This document shows, piece by piece, positions 16,873-25,813 of a DNA stretch of 64,000 nucleotides (within the stretch, counting starts at the first letter, position 1; each line of letters starts with the position of its first letter). Made by a program: the position numbers and the translations under genes. Source of the DNA: Pseudomonadota bacterium (GTDB lineage: Bacteria; Pseudomonadota; Gammaproteobacteria; Steroidobacterales; Steroidobacteraceae); NCBI GenBank assembly GCA_026398735.1, contig JAPLSH010000003.1, positions 124,001-188,000 on the forward strand, in the 5' to 3' direction. Below the pieces are notes generated by a model. That model searched no databases. It was given only the letters and a program-made list of their open reading frames with translations, and was not told the DNA's origin.

Positions 16873-17874
16873 ATGCCCCACATGCAAAACCTTATCGAAT
16901 TGACCGCGGGTAACTGGCTGGGCACACCCGTCTGGGCGTGGCTGGTGTTTGCCGGCATCGTCATCGTCTTACTGGTGCTGGACCTGGGCTTGCTGCACAA
17001 ATCAGAACGCCCCATACAACCGGCCGAGAGCTTGCTGCTGTCCGCAGGCTATATCAGTGTGGCGTTGGCTTTTGGCGCAGGCGTCTGGATGCAGTTTGGC
17101 GCTCAGGCAGGCCTGGACTACTACACGGCGTTTCTGGTCGAGAAGTCGCTGTCGATGGACAACGTCTTTGTAATCGCACTGGTGTTCAGCGCACTGGCCA
17201 TCCCTGCACATCTGCAACATCGCGTGTTGTTCTGGGGAATCTTGGGCGTCATCATCTTGCGCGGCGTGCTCATCGGCGTCGGCGCCGCGCTGGTCAGCCA
17301 ATTTCATTGGGTGCTGTATGTGTTTGGTGCCTTCTTACTCTGGACCGGCATCAAAATGTGGCGGTTGGCCGAGCAACAACACGACCTGACGCACAGTGCG
17401 TTGATGGTGTGGCTGCGCAAACATCTGCGCCTCACCGAGGGCCTGCGCGGCAATCGCTTCTGGAGCCGAGAGGCCACCGCAGATGGCAAAGGTGTCGCGC
17501 TGCATGCCACGCCGCTATTTCTGGCCCTGCTGCTGGTGGAGCTGTTTGATCTGGTGTTTGCAGTGGACTCGGTGCCGGCGACATTCGCCATCACCACCGA
17601 TCCGTTCATTGTCTACACCAGCAACATCTTTGCGATTCTGGGTCTGCGAGCGCTTTATTTTGCGCTGGCCGCACTGGTGGATCGCTTCCGCTATCTCAAA
17701 TACGCATTGGCCCTGGTGCTGGTGTTCATCGGCTCCAAGATCTTTCTGGTCGGGTTCATCGGTAAATTCCCGCCGCTGCTGTCGCTGGGTATCACCGGCG
17801 GACTTTTGGCCGGTGGTGTGATCTGGTCGTTATGGAAGACACGCGGCGACAGGGGCATCATGCCCTCATCATGA
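16873..17874 (+). CDS. TerC/Alx family integral membrane protein
   Basis: The protein has 333 residues and eight or nine hydrophobic helices. TerC-family landmarks are LVFAGIVIVLLVLDLGLLHK, the acidic FLVEKSLSMDNVFVIALVF, and LLLVELFDLVFAVDSVPATF with charged residues inside helices 2 and 7. Members such as E. coli Alx export manganese and respond to alkaline pH; others confer tellurite resistance. Two starts are possible (16873 and 16882); neither has a strong ribosome site. Its stop overlaps the glycosyltransferase ATG by 4 bases. Divergent from a NhaR-like regulator, which suggests ion-responsive control. Confidence 0.85.
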   Translation: MPHMQNLIELTAGNWLGTPVWAWLVFAGIVIVLLVLDLGLLHKSERPIQPAESLLLSAGYISVALAFGAGVWMQFGAQAGLDYYTAFLVEKSLSMDNVFVIALVFSALAIPAHLQHRVLFWGILGVIILRGVLIGVGAALVSQFHWVLYVFGAFLLWTGIKMWRLAEQQHDLTHSALMVWLRKHLRLTEGLRGNRFWSREATADGKGVALHATPLFLALLLVELFDLVFAVDSVPATFAITTDPFIVYTSNIFAILGLRALYFALAALVDRFRYLKYALALVLVFIGSKIFLVGFIGKFPPLLSLGITGGLLAGGVIWSLWKTRGDRGIMPSS

Positions 17875-19109
17875 AACTGCTGTTCATCCACCAGAACTTC
17901 CCTGGTCAGTTTGCGCATGTCGCGCCAGAACTGGCCCGGCAGGGACATCAGGTGGTGACGCTGGGCATCAGCAACAGCGGGCAGCAGTGGCCGGGTGTGA
18001 CGCAACTGCTGCACAAGCCACAGCTGCGACCCGGTGACAGCAGTGGCAGCGACACAAATGCGCGTGAGTGGGCCGCCAAACTGGTACGCGGTGAATCTGC
18101 CGCACGCGCCATGCTGCAACTGCGCCAGCAAGGCTTTGCGCCAGATGTGGTGGTGGCGCATCCGGGTTGGGGCGAAGCGCTGTACATCCGCGATGTGTTC
18201 CCGGCATGCCGGCTCATCACCTATGCCGAGTACTACTATGGCAGTGACGGCGGTGACACCAGCTTTGATCCCGAATTTGATGCCATCCCGCCCTCCTTTG
18301 AAGCGCTGCAACGGTTGCGGCTCAAGAACACGCATCTGCTGCACGCGCTGTCGATTTGTAATGAAGCGCTCTCGCCCACGCAGTTTCAGCGTAGTCGCCA
18401 CCCGGCGGTGTACCAAGATCGCATTCGGGTCATTCACGATGGCGTGGATACCGACTTGCTGCAACCGGATGCCGCTGCATCAATCACGCTGGCACAGCCT
18501 GGCGCAGTAGCGCCGATTACTCTGACGCGTCGCGATGAAGTGATCAGCTTCGTAGCTCGTAACCTGGAGCCCTATCGCGGCTATCACTGTTTCATGCGCG
18601 CACTGCCCAAGCTGTTGCAGCTAAGGCCGCAGGCACGCGTGGTCATTGTCGGCGGTGATGAAGTCAGCTATGGCGCTGCAGCGCCAGCCGGCACCAGTTG
18701 GAAGCAACGCTTTTTAGACGAGGTCAAAGGCGACATCGACCTGCAGCGTGTGCACTTTGTGGGTCGTGTGCCGCACGTGCAGCTGCGCAAGCTGATGCAG
18801 GTGGCGTCGGTGCATACCTATCTCACCTATCCGTTCGTGCTGTCGTGGTCGATGCTAGAGGCGATGAGCCAAGGCTGCTTGGTCGTGGGCTCGCGTACTG
18901 CGCCCGTCGAGGAAGTAATCGAGCACGGTCACAATGGGTTGCTAGTCGACTTTTTCGATACGCAAGCGCTGGCCGACACGGTGGCCGATGCGCTGGCGCA
19001 AGGCACGGCACTGAACGGGCTGCGCACAGCCGCACGTCAGACCGTCATCGAGCGCTATGACCTGCAGCGGCACTGTCTGCCGGCGATGCTGCGTTTTATT
19101 GCGGGCTGA
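17871..19109 (+). CDS. Glycosyltransferase family 4 protein
   Basis: The protein has 412 residues and starts MKLLFIHQNFPGQFAHVAPEL, typical of an N-terminal GT-B donor-binding half. The C-terminal nucleotide-sugar domain has VARNLEPYRGYHCFMRALP, the loop HDGVDTDLL, and the E-x7-E-like motif SMLEAMSQGCLVVGSRTAPVEE. It likely transfers a sugar from an NDP donor to a polysaccharide or glycolipid on the cytoplasmic face; acceptor unknown. ATGA overlap with the TerC-family gene gives translational coupling. The dTDP-rhamnose operon lies just downstream on the other strand. Confidence 0.85.
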   Translation: MKLLFIHQNFPGQFAHVAPELARQGHQVVTLGISNSGQQWPGVTQLLHKPQLRPGDSSGSDTNAREWAAKLVRGESAARAMLQLRQQGFAPDVVVAHPGWGEALYIRDVFPACRLITYAEYYYGSDGGDTSFDPEFDAIPPSFEALQRLRLKNTHLLHALSICNEALSPTQFQRSRHPAVYQDRIRVIHDGVDTDLLQPDAAASITLAQPGAVAPITLTRRDEVISFVARNLEPYRGYHCFMRALPKLLQLRPQARVVIVGGDEVSYGAAAPAGTSWKQRFLDEVKGDIDLQRVHFVGRVPHVQLRKLMQVASVHTYLTYPFVLSWSMLEAMSQGCLVVGSRTAPVEEVIEHGHNGLLVDFFDTQALADTVADALAQGTALNGLRTAARQTVIERYDLQRHCLPAMLRFIAG

Positions 19110-19161
19110 GCACCGGGCACCAAAAAGGTTACGATCGCAACGAACCCCTACGGAGTCCGTT

Positions 19162-19683
19162 ATGCAGCCCAGCCTCACGCCCTTTCATGGCAGCTCGACC
19201 AAGGGCGAGCCCAAGCTTGAGTTCGTCTTCGAGATCAAACTCAAGTTCGCCAAATACGAGACCATTGCAGCGATGCCCAGCGGTGCGGGGCGTGGCTTTG
19301 TGTACATCGAGAGCGGTGTCATCAGCGGGCCCTATCTCAACGGCAAGGTGCTGCCCTACAGCGGTGGCGACTGGGCCATGTTCCGCCCGGACGATGTGAT
19401 CTCGACCGATGCGCGTTACATGCTGGAGGCCGACGATGGCACGCGCATCCTGATGTACAACCGCGGCTTTCTGTGGGGCCATCAGCCCGACACGCTCAAG
19501 CGCATTCAAGACTGGATGTTCCGCGGCGGGCCCGAAGTGCCCTTCGAAGAGTTTTATCTGCGTGCTGCGCCCAGCTTTGAAACCGAGAAGGGTCCGCACG
19601 ACTGGCTGATGCGCCATGTATTCATCGGCTTGGGCCAGCGTCAGTCTGACGGCAACAGCATTAAGTATTTTGCGCTGCTGTAG
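19162..19683 (+). CDS. DUF3237 domain protein, cytosolic
   Basis: The protein has 173 residues and no signal peptide. DUF3237 motifs are PKLEFVFEIKLKF, GRGFVYIESGVISGPYLNGKV, SGGDWAMFRPDDV, RYMLEADDGTRILMYNRG and GPHDWLMRHVFIGLG. GGAG precedes the ATG at 19162. It lies 52 bases after the glycosyltransferase. It shares architecture with the exported DUF3237 protein at 6315 but is clearly diverged. No biochemical activity is established for the family. Confidence 0.85.
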   Translation: MQPSLTPFHGSSTKGEPKLEFVFEIKLKFAKYETIAAMPSGAGRGFVYIESGVISGPYLNGKVLPYSGGDWAMFRPDDVISTDARYMLEADDGTRILMYNRGFLWGHQPDTLKRIQDWMFRGGPEVPFEEFYLRAAPSFETEKGPHDWLMRHVFIGLGQRQSDGNSIKYFALL

Positions 19684-19686
19684 CGC

Positions 19687-20238
19687 TTAATCGAAGGCAG
19701 CAGCCTCAGCAAACAGCTTGCCGGCCGCATCCTTGGCGGCAAGCTTGGGCTCGCCCTGCAGCGGCCAGTTCACGCCCACCGTAGGATCGCTCCACAGCAA
19801 GCTGCACTCGAACTCGGGGTGCCAATAGTCCGTGGTCTTGTACAAGAACTCGGCGACATCGCTGGTCACCGTAAAGCCGTGGGCATAGCCCGGCGGCACC
19901 CATAGCTGACGCTTGTTGTCGGCAGACAGCTCGACACCCACCCACTTGCCAAAATGGGGAGAACTGCGGCGCATGTCGACCACCACATCAAACACGCTGC
20001 CCGTCGACACGCGCACCAGCTTTCCTTGCGGATGCTGGATCTGATAGTGCAGACCGCGCAACACACCGCGCTGCGAGCGACTGTGATTGTCCTGCACAAA
20101 CTGCACATCAAGACCCGTGACGGCACGAAAGTCCCGATCGTTGAAACTCTCAAAGAAAAACCCGCGCTCGTCACCGAACACTTTGGGTTCGAGGATCAGC
20201 ACATCGGGCAGTGCGGTGGGTGTGACGGTATAGGGCAT
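19687..20238 (-). CDS. rfbC: dTDP-4-dehydrorhamnose 3,5-epimerase
   Basis: The protein has 183 residues, the usual RmlC length. It is a cupin with motifs EPKVFGDERGFFFESFN, FVQDNHSRSQRGVLRGLHYQ, GSVFDVVVDMRRSSPHFGKW and PPGYAHGFTVTSDVAEFLYK; His in LHYQ is the catalytic base. It carries out step 3 of dTDP-L-rhamnose synthesis. It is the last gene of the minus-strand rfbB-D-A-C run and sits 2 bases after rfbA. Confidence 0.95.
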   Translation of the reverse strand: MPYTVTPTALPDVLILEPKVFGDERGFFFESFNDRDFRAVTGLDVQFVQDNHSRSQRGVLRGLHYQIQHPQGKLVRVSTGSVFDVVVDMRRSSPHFGKWVGVELSADNKRQLWVPPGYAHGFTVTSDVAEFLYKTTDYWHPEFECSLLWSDPTVGVNWPLQGEPKLAAKDAAGKLFAEAAAFD

Positions 20239-20240
20239 GT

Positions 20241-21113
20241 TCAGCCTTGGCGCAGCAGTCGCATGAGGTATTGGCCGTAGCCGTTCTTGAGCAGTGGTTT
20301 GGCCAGCGACTCCAGCGCTGCATCATCGATCCAGTGCTGCGCATGGGCAATTTCTTCGGGGCAAGACACCATCAAACCCTGGCGCTGCTGAAGTGTGGCA
20401 ATGAAGCTGGAAGCTTCAAGCAAGCTGTCGTGGGTGCCGGTGTCTAGCCACGCATAGCCACGACCCATGATCTCGACTTGCAACTGCGCCTTCTCAAGGT
20501 AGCAACGGTTCACGTCAGTGATCTCAAGCTCGCCACGCGCAGACGGGCGGATATTGGCGGCAATGTCACAGACCTGCGTGTCATAAAAATACAGACCCGT
20601 GACCGCATAGTTGCTGCGCGGCGTGGCGGGCTTTTCTTCGATGCTGACAGCGCAGCGCTGGGCATCAAACTCCACTACGCCATACCGCTCTGGATCTTTG
20701 ACGTGATAAGCAAACACCGTGGCACCGGCATCGCGCTCGGCAGACTGCTGCAGCTGCTTGACCAGATCATGGCCATAAAAAATGTTGTCGCCCAAGATCA
20801 GCGCGCTGGGGTCGTTGCCAACAAAGTCGCGGCCAATGATAAATGCTTGTGCTAAGCCATCGGGTGACGGCTGCACCGCATAGCTAATGTTCATGCCCCA
20901 CTGGCCGCCATCCCCCAGCAGCTCCTCAAAGCGCGGCGTGTCCTGCGGCGTTGAAATAACCAGCACATCACGGATGCCGGCCAGCATCAGCGTGGTGAGC
21001 GGGTAATAGATCATCGGCTTGTCATAGATGGGCATCAGCTGCTTAGAGACCGACTTGGTCACCGGATACAGCCGCGTGCCGGAGCCGCCGGCGAGAATGA
21101 TTCCCTTGCGCAT
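20241..21113 (-). CDS. rfbA: Glucose-1-phosphate thymidylyltransferase
   Basis: The protein has 290 residues. The nucleotidyltransferase signature [20 protein letters not shown] is at the N-terminus, followed by [20 protein letters not shown] and [20 protein letters not shown]. It joins dTTP and glucose-1-phosphate to dTDP-glucose, the first step of dTDP-rhamnose synthesis, and is normally inhibited by dTDP-rhamnose. It starts 1 base after rfbD ends. Confidence 0.96.
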   Translation of the reverse strand: MRKGIILAGGSGTRLYPVTKSVSKQLMPIYDKPMIYYPLTTLMLAGIRDVLVISTPQDTPRFEELLGDGGQWGMNISYAVQPSPDGLAQAFIIGRDFVGNDPSALILGDNIFYGHDLVKQLQQSAERDAGATVFAYHVKDPERYGVVEFDAQRCAVSIEEKPATPRSNYAVTGLYFYDTQVCDIAANIRPSARGELEITDVNRCYLEKAQLQVEIMGRGYAWLDTGTHDSLLEASSFIATLQQRQGLMVSCPEEIAHAQHWIDDAALESLAKPLLKNGYGQYLMRLLRQG

Positions 21114-21114
21114 G

Positions 21115-22014
21115 TCAGGGTGCCTTTGTCAGCAGTTGTGTCAGAACGTGATCGGCTCCGCGCTGCCAGGCTGGCAGCACCAGCCCGAAGGCATCACGCA
21201 GTCGCGTGGTGTCGAGTCTTGAATTAGCGGGACGCTGAGCCGGTGAAGGCCAAGCACTGCCGGGAATGGGTCGCAGTGCACCCTCGGCCAGGTGCAGCGG
21301 CGCGCCCGCACGGCGCGCTGCATCGACAATGTGCGATGCGAAGCCATGCCAGTTGGTCTCGCCTGCAGCGGCTAGATGCAACGTACCCCAAGGCATCGCC
21401 GCATCACCGCGATGGCAATAAAACGCCAGCATTTGCGCAGTGACATCAGCAATCAATGCGGCTGAAGTCGGTGCGCCCCATTGGTCTGCCACCACATCCA
21501 GCGCCTGTCGTTGTGCAGCCAATCGCAGGATGCTGCGCAAAAAGTTGCTGCCATGCGCCGCATACACCCAACTGGTACGCAAAATCAGATGGCGCGCGCC
21601 ACTGTCGCGCAGTGCCTGTTCGCCTGCAGCTTTGCTTGCGCCGTAGGCATTGCAGGGCGCAATGGCATCGTCTTCGCGCCAAGCGCGAGTGCCGTCGCCA
21701 GCAAACACATAGTCGGTCGAATAGTGAATGACGGGCGCGCCACGCTGTACAGCGGCCTCACCAATGATCTGCAGTGCCGTGGCATTGATGGCAAAGGCTG
21801 CTTCACGCTCGGTCTCGGCTTTATCGACGGCAGTCCATGCCGCAGCATTGACGATGACATCCGGTGCGGCGGCATCTATGGCCGCACGGATCGAATCAGC
21901 GTCAGCCAAGTTGCAGCCCGCTCTGTCTAACGCGACCACCGGGCCCAGCGGCGCCAACGCGCGCTGCAGCTCAAAGCCAACTTGGCCATTGGCACCGGTT
22001 AACAGCAGTTTCAT
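21115..22014 (-). CDS. rfbD: dTDP-4-dehydrorhamnose reductase
   Basis: The protein has 299 residues. An extended short-chain dehydrogenase with [10 protein letters not shown] (NAD(P) loop), [23 protein letters not shown] and the catalytic YGASKAAGE. It performs the last step of dTDP-L-rhamnose synthesis. ATG 22014 overlaps the rfbB stop by 4 bases (ATGA), which favours it over the upstream start at 22047. Confidence 0.95.
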   Translation of the reverse strand: MKLLLTGANGQVGFELQRALAPLGPVVALDRAGCNLADADSIRAAIDAAAPDVIVNAAAWTAVDKAETEREAAFAINATALQIIGEAAVQRGAPVIHYSTDYVFAGDGTRAWREDDAIAPCNAYGASKAAGEQALRDSGARHLILRTSWVYAAHGSNFLRSILRLAAQRQALDVVADQWGAPTSAALIADVTAQMLAFYCHRGDAAMPWGTLHLAAAGETNWHGFASHIVDAARRAGAPLHLAEGALRPIPGSAWPSPAQRPANSRLDTTRLRDAFGLVLPAWQRGADHVLTQLLTKAP

Positions 22015-23081
22015 GGTGTAGCGGCACCGTACTGCGCGCCCACCCACTCACGGTAGGCGCCGCTGGTTACATCCTGCACCCACTGCGGATTGGCCAGATA
22101 CCAGCGCACGGTCTTTTCTATACCCGTGTCAAAGGTCTCTGCAGGACGCCAGCCCAGTTCACGCTCGAGCTTGCGCGCATCGATGGCATAACGGCGATCG
22201 TGGCCTGGGCGATCTTTTACAAAGGTGATCTGCGTGGCATACGAGGCGCCATCTGCGCGCGGTGCCAGCGCATCCAGATGTGCGCACAGCGTGCGCACTA
22301 CTTCGAGATTGGGCTTCTCGTTCCAACCACCGATGTTGTAAGTCTCACCCAGCCTGCCGCCGGCCAACACAGTGCGGATGGCGCTGCAGTGATCCCCTAC
22401 ATACAACCAATCGCGCACCTGCTGACCATCGCCATAGATAGGCAGCGGCTTACCAGCTAATGCGTTGTGGATGACCAGCGGGATCAACTTCTCGGGGAAG
22501 TGATAAGGCCCGTAGTTGTTGGAGCAGTTGGTAGTGATCACGGGCAACCCGTGCGTGTGATGCCAAGCGCGCACCAGATGATCGCTGGCAGCCTTGGTGG
22601 CGGCATAGGGGCTGTTGGGTTCGTAGCGATTGGTCTCGGCAAACGGCGGATCGGTGGGCGACAGCGTCCCGTAGACCTCGTCGGTGCTCACATGCAAAAA
22701 GCGAAATGCCGCATGGGCTTCGCCCTGCAAGCCTTTCCAGTAGGCGCGCACCGCTTCAAGCAGACGGAAGGTGCCCACAATATTGGTCTGGATGAAGTCA
22801 TCGGCACCCAGGATGGAGCGATCGACATGGCTCTCGGCGGCGAAGTTGAGCACCGCGCGCGGCTGAACCGTGGCCAGCAACTGCGCCACTAATGCCGCGT
22901 CACCGATGTCGCCCTGCACCAGCGTGTACCGCCTATCACCGACGTACTGGCCCAGGTTGGCGGGGTTGCCCGCATAAGTGAGCTTGTCGAGATTGACCAC
23001 CGGCTCGTCGCCCAGCGCCAGCCAGTCACGGATGAAATTGGAGCCGATGAAGCCCGCGCCGCCAGTTACCAATAAGGCCAT
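22011..23081 (-). CDS. rfbB: dTDP-glucose 4,6-dehydratase
   Basis: The protein has 356 residues. Motifs are [14 protein letters not shown] (NAD loop), [11 protein letters not shown] with the catalytic Thr-Asp-Glu, [12 protein letters not shown] with catalytic Tyr and Lys, and [18 protein letters not shown]. It converts dTDP-glucose to dTDP-4-keto-6-deoxyglucose. First gene of rfbBDAC. The gap to the divergent cytochrome gene (23082-23224) must hold its promoter. Confidence 0.96.
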   Translation of the reverse strand: MALLVTGGAGFIGSNFIRDWLALGDEPVVNLDKLTYAGNPANLGQYVGDRRYTLVQGDIGDAALVAQLLATVQPRAVLNFAAESHVDRSILGADDFIQTNIVGTFRLLEAVRAYWKGLQGEAHAAFRFLHVSTDEVYGTLSPTDPPFAETNRYEPNSPYAATKAASDHLVRAWHHTHGLPVITTNCSNNYGPYHFPEKLIPLVIHNALAGKPLPIYGDGQQVRDWLYVGDHCSAIRTVLAGGRLGETYNIGGWNEKPNLEVVRTLCAHLDALAPRADGASYATQITFVKDRPGHDRRYAIDARKLERELGWRPAETFDTGIEKTVRWYLANPQWVQDVTSGAYREWVGAQYGAATP

Positions 23082-23184
23082 CTGATGCTCCGCAGATCAC
23101 AGAAAAACGTCGTAATGATGGTTGCAACTCTACACCAAGTTTTTGGAGCATCCCGGCCCTCGCCCCAAGTCCCATGCTTGCGGT

Positions 23185-23190
23185 TATAAT
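23185..23190 (+). promoter_or_regulatory. Possible -10 box for the cytochrome c gene
   Basis: An exact TATAAT lies 35 bases upstream of the proposed GTG start at 23225. No good -35 hexamer is visible 16-18 bases further upstream, so this is only a tentative promoter. Confidence 0.3.
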
Positions 23191-23224
23191 CAGCGACTCA
23201 AGACTGGCCGTACCGGGAATCCAC

Positions 23225-23737
23225 GTGAGCAAGCAAGACACTCAGTTCTTCAACATCTTCAGCATCGTCCTCGGACTGCTCGTCGGCTTCACCATTCTGG
23301 TGTTCGCGTTTGCGCGCCATGTGGGCAACGTCACCCAGGTGCCGCAGGTGCAAGAAGATGCCCTGAACCTCAGAGACATCGGCAAGCGTCTGGAAGCCCC
23401 GGCAAAGGTGGCTGTGCAGGGCCAGGACAACAGCGCATTGGTCATCGCCCCGGTCGGCGGCGCCATGGTGGCCGCAGCCCTGCCCATCCCCGAAACTGGC
23501 AAAGAAGCCTACGAAACGGCCTGCAAGACCTGCCATGGCGCAGGCGTAGGCGGCGCACCGGTGGCTGGCGACAAGGCCGCTTGGGGCCCGCGCATTGCGC
23601 AGGGCAAGGCCACGCTGTATCAGCACGCCATCAACGGCTTCAACGGCACCAAGGGCGTGATGCCGGCCAAGGGCGCGCGCAGCGACTTCCCCGATGAACT
23701 GGTGAAGTCGGCTGTCGACTACATGATCGCGCTCTAA
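23225..23737 (+). CDS. Membrane-anchored monohaem cytochrome c5 family protein
   Basis: The protein has 170 residues from GTG 23225. An N-terminal transmembrane anchor (FFNIFSIVLGLLVGFTILVF) is followed by a linker and a class I cytochrome c domain with the haem motif CKTCH and a distal Met in GVMPAKGA. It is similar to the CycB/cytochrome c5 proteins of gammaproteobacteria, periplasmic electron carriers. The start is uncertain: an ATG at 23174 would add 17 residues but disrupt the typical SKQDTQFFN start, and GGGAAT precedes the GTG. Confidence 0.82.
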   Translation: MSKQDTQFFNIFSIVLGLLVGFTILVFAFARHVGNVTQVPQVQEDALNLRDIGKRLEAPAKVAVQGQDNSALVIAPVGGAMVAAALPIPETGKEAYETACKTCHGAGVGGAPVAGDKAAWGPRIAQGKATLYQHAINGFNGTKGVMPAKGARSDFPDELVKSAVDYMIAL

Positions 23738-23748
23738 CAGAGCACCGT

Positions 23749-23766
23749 CGGCGCCACCCGGCGCCG
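23749..23766. terminator. Hairpin between convergent cytochrome c and comM genes
   Basis: CGGCGCC, a 4-base loop and GGCGCCG form a 7-bp GC stem in the 30-base gap between two convergent genes. No T-run follows, so terminator function is only suggested by position. Confidence 0.35.
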
Positions 23767-23767
23767 C

Positions 23768-25291
23768 TCAGTGGCCTGTGCCGGCACCTCCCGCCGGCAC
23801 CCGCAGCGCTAGCGCTTCGGCCACATCGGCCTGCACCACCGCAGGCCGGCCTTCCAGATCGGCAATGCTGCGCGCCACTTTCAGCAGTCGGTGGGTGGCG
23901 CGTGCCGACAGCGCGGCCGCCTCTACAGCCCGATGCAGCAAAGTCAGCGCCGCAGCCTCGGGTCTGCACCGCTCAACTATGCCCCCTGCCGGCAAGGCCG
24001 CATTGAGACACCCTTGCCGCTGCAACTGCGCACTCCGAGCCAGCGCCACCTGCTGTGCCGCCTGTGCGGAGCCAGGTTCCGGCACCGCAGACGTGGCCGC
24101 CAGTACTGCCGCCTCGACCCGGCGCAGCGTGACATGCAGGTCGATGCGATCCAGCAGCGGGCCCGACAGCCGGCGCCGGTAGCGCTCTATATCAGGGGGA
24201 CTGCAGCGGCAGCGGCGCACCGGGTCGCCCAGCCACCCGCAATGACAGGGATTCATGGCCGCTACGAGTTGAAACGCCGCCGGGTAATCGGCCCGCAGGT
24301 TGGCGCGTGACACGCTGACCACGCCACTCTCTAGAGGCTCACGCAGCGCTTCGAGCACGCGCCGATCAAACTCGGGCAGCTCATCGAGGAACAGCACGCC
24401 CCGATGCGCCAGGCTGACCTCACCCGGCCGCGCCTCGCGTCCACCACCCACCAACGCATGCGCAGAGGCCGTGTGATGTGGGGAGCGAAACGGCCGCAAC
24501 CCGAACTGATGCACACCCGCGCGCCGCTGCGCGATGGCATCGATGGCCGCCACTTCCAGCGCTTCGTCATGCGTCAGCGGCGGCAACAAGCCCGGCAGAC
24601 GCTGCGCCAACATGCTTTTGCCGGCCCCGGGTGGGCCCGTCATGAGCAGGCTGTGACCGCCCGCGGCAGCGATGATCAGGGCACGTTTGCCCTGCCACTG
24701 ACCGCGCACGTCGGCGATATCTGGCAGTGGCGCGCCGGCGGTGACCCCGGTGGACTGTATGGGCGTGTCGGGGACCGGCTCGCCCTTGAGCAGCGCACAG
24801 GCGTCGGCCAGCGTGGCCGCAACCAGCAGACGCTGACAGCCGGCCAGCTGTGCCTCGGCGGCATTGCCTACGCCGATCAGCAGCCGATGTTCGAGCCGTG
24901 CGCCGTGCAGCGCAGCCAACAACAGCCCGGGCACAGGTTTGATTTCGCCACCCAGCGCCAGCTCGCCATAGACCTCCAGACGTTGCAGGTCGAGTTGCGG
25001 CTGCAGCTGGCCCGAGGCCACCAGAATGGCCAAGGCGATAGCCAGATCGAAGCGCCCGCCTTCTTTGGGTAGATCTGCCGGCGCCAGGTTGACGGTGATG
25101 CGACCGGCGGGAAACTCGAAGCCGCACTGCACCAGTGCAGCGCGCACCCGCTCTTTGCTTTCGCGCACCACCGGTGCCGGCAGCCCGACGATAGTAAAGC
25201 CAGGCAGGCCACTGCCTAAATGCAGCTCAACGCGCACGGGCGGCGCGGCCAGCCCGACCTGCGCGCGGCTGTGTATGTGTGCGATGCCCAT
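23768..25291 (-). CDS. comM: YifB/ComM family Mg-chelatase-like AAA ATPase
   Basis: The protein has 507 residues. An N-terminal Lon-like domain (HIHSRAQVGLAAPPVRVE, LPGFTIVGLPAPVVRESKER) is followed by an AAA+ ATPase with Walker A GPPGAGKSMLAQRLPGL, a sensor region FRSPHHTASAHALVGGG, Walker B LFLDELPEF, and a zinc-finger-like CHCGWLGDPVRRCRC. ComM is a hexameric helicase that promotes branch migration during natural transformation. It lies 42 bases downstream of ubiK on the same strand, a neighbourhood conserved in Pseudomonas and Xanthomonas relatives. Confidence 0.92.
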   Translation of the reverse strand: MGIAHIHSRAQVGLAAPPVRVELHLGSGLPGFTIVGLPAPVVRESKERVRAALVQCGFEFPAGRITVNLAPADLPKEGGRFDLAIALAILVASGQLQPQLDLQRLEVYGELALGGEIKPVPGLLLAALHGARLEHRLLIGVGNAAEAQLAGCQRLLVAATLADACALLKGEPVPDTPIQSTGVTAGAPLPDIADVRGQWQGKRALIIAAAGGHSLLMTGPPGAGKSMLAQRLPGLLPPLTHDEALEVAAIDAIAQRRAGVHQFGLRPFRSPHHTASAHALVGGGREARPGEVSLAHRGVLFLDELPEFDRRVLEALREPLESGVVSVSRANLRADYPAAFQLVAAMNPCHCGWLGDPVRRCRCSPPDIERYRRRLSGPLLDRIDLHVTLRRVEAAVLAATSAVPEPGSAQAAQQVALARSAQLQRQGCLNAALPAGGIVERCRPEAAALTLLHRAVEAAALSARATHRLLKVARSIADLEGRPAVVQADVAEALALRVPAGGAGTGH

Positions 25292-25333
25292 GGTCCCTCC
25301 TTGGACGTGGGCGCCGGCGCGGGGCCGGCGGAC

Positions 25334-25582
25334 TCAATCGCGCTTGGGTTGCGCCTCAAGCTGACGCACTCGCGCCTCGAGTTGTTCGACCATTTGCCGG
25401 GTGCGCTCGAGCACTCGGGCCTGGGCGTCGAACTCGTCGCGCGTGGCCAGATCCAGACGCGCCAGACCGGCGCGCAGGACGCTGCGGAAATTGGCCTCGA
25501 GGTCGTGCTGCGCGGCCCGTAGTGCAGGCGGCACGGTCTCGAACAGTTGGCGGGCAAGCTCTTCGATGCGACTGGTATTCAT
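25334..25582 (-). CDS. ubiK: Ubiquinone biosynthesis accessory factor UbiK (BMFP family)
   Basis: The protein has 82 residues: IEELARQLFETVPPALRAAQ, DLEANFRSVLRAGLARLDL, then a coiled coil VLERTRQMVEQLEARVRQLE. This is the YqiC/BMFP family; UbiK works with UbiJ in the ubiquinone-synthesis complex. ATG 25582 has AAGGAT upstream; an alternative start at 25720 would overlap the divergent glnK promoter. ubiE-ubiJ-ubiB lie at 31.9-34.9 kb in the same window. Confidence 0.88.
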   Translation of the reverse strand: MNTSRIEELARQLFETVPPALRAAQHDLEANFRSVLRAGLARLDLATRDEFDAQARVLERTRQMVEQLEARVRQLEAQPKRD

Positions 25583-25601
25583 GGTGATCCTTGGCAAGCA
25601 A

Positions 25602-25616
25602 GCACCCAATTGGTGC
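25602..25616 (+). promoter_or_regulatory. Likely NtrC enhancer site upstream of glnK
   Basis: GCACC-CAATT-GGTGC is a perfect 5-5-5 inverted repeat matching the NtrC consensus (TGCACY-N5-RGTGCA) except for the outermost bases. Its centre lies about 115 bases upstream of the start point predicted from the sigma54 promoter at 25699, a typical enhancer distance. Confidence 0.75.
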
Positions 25617-25698
25617 GTCAAAACAGGGCGCATGTCTAAAACTGTGCGAAATCGGGGTGTCGACCTACCCCAGAGCGCCGCGGCAAGGGCAGAGCCCG

Positions 25699-25714
25699 TG
25701 GCACGGTTTCTGCA
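25699..25714 (+). promoter_or_regulatory. Sigma54 (RpoN) promoter for glnK-amtB
   Basis: TGGCACGGTTTCTGCA matches the -24/-12 consensus TGGCACG-N4-TTGCW at all but one position, with the GG and GC dinucleotides correctly 10 bases apart. Transcription would begin near 25725, about 90 bases before the glnK ATG. With the NtrC-like dyad upstream this implies induction under nitrogen limitation. Confidence 0.85.
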
Positions 25715-25813
25715 AAACACCTACTCGAGTTCGCTCGTCCTTCGTGGATTCAAGCGTACTGGTAGATGTTCGGCAATGTGGCTTATGTGCCAGATCCTGA
25801 CCAAATGCACATC

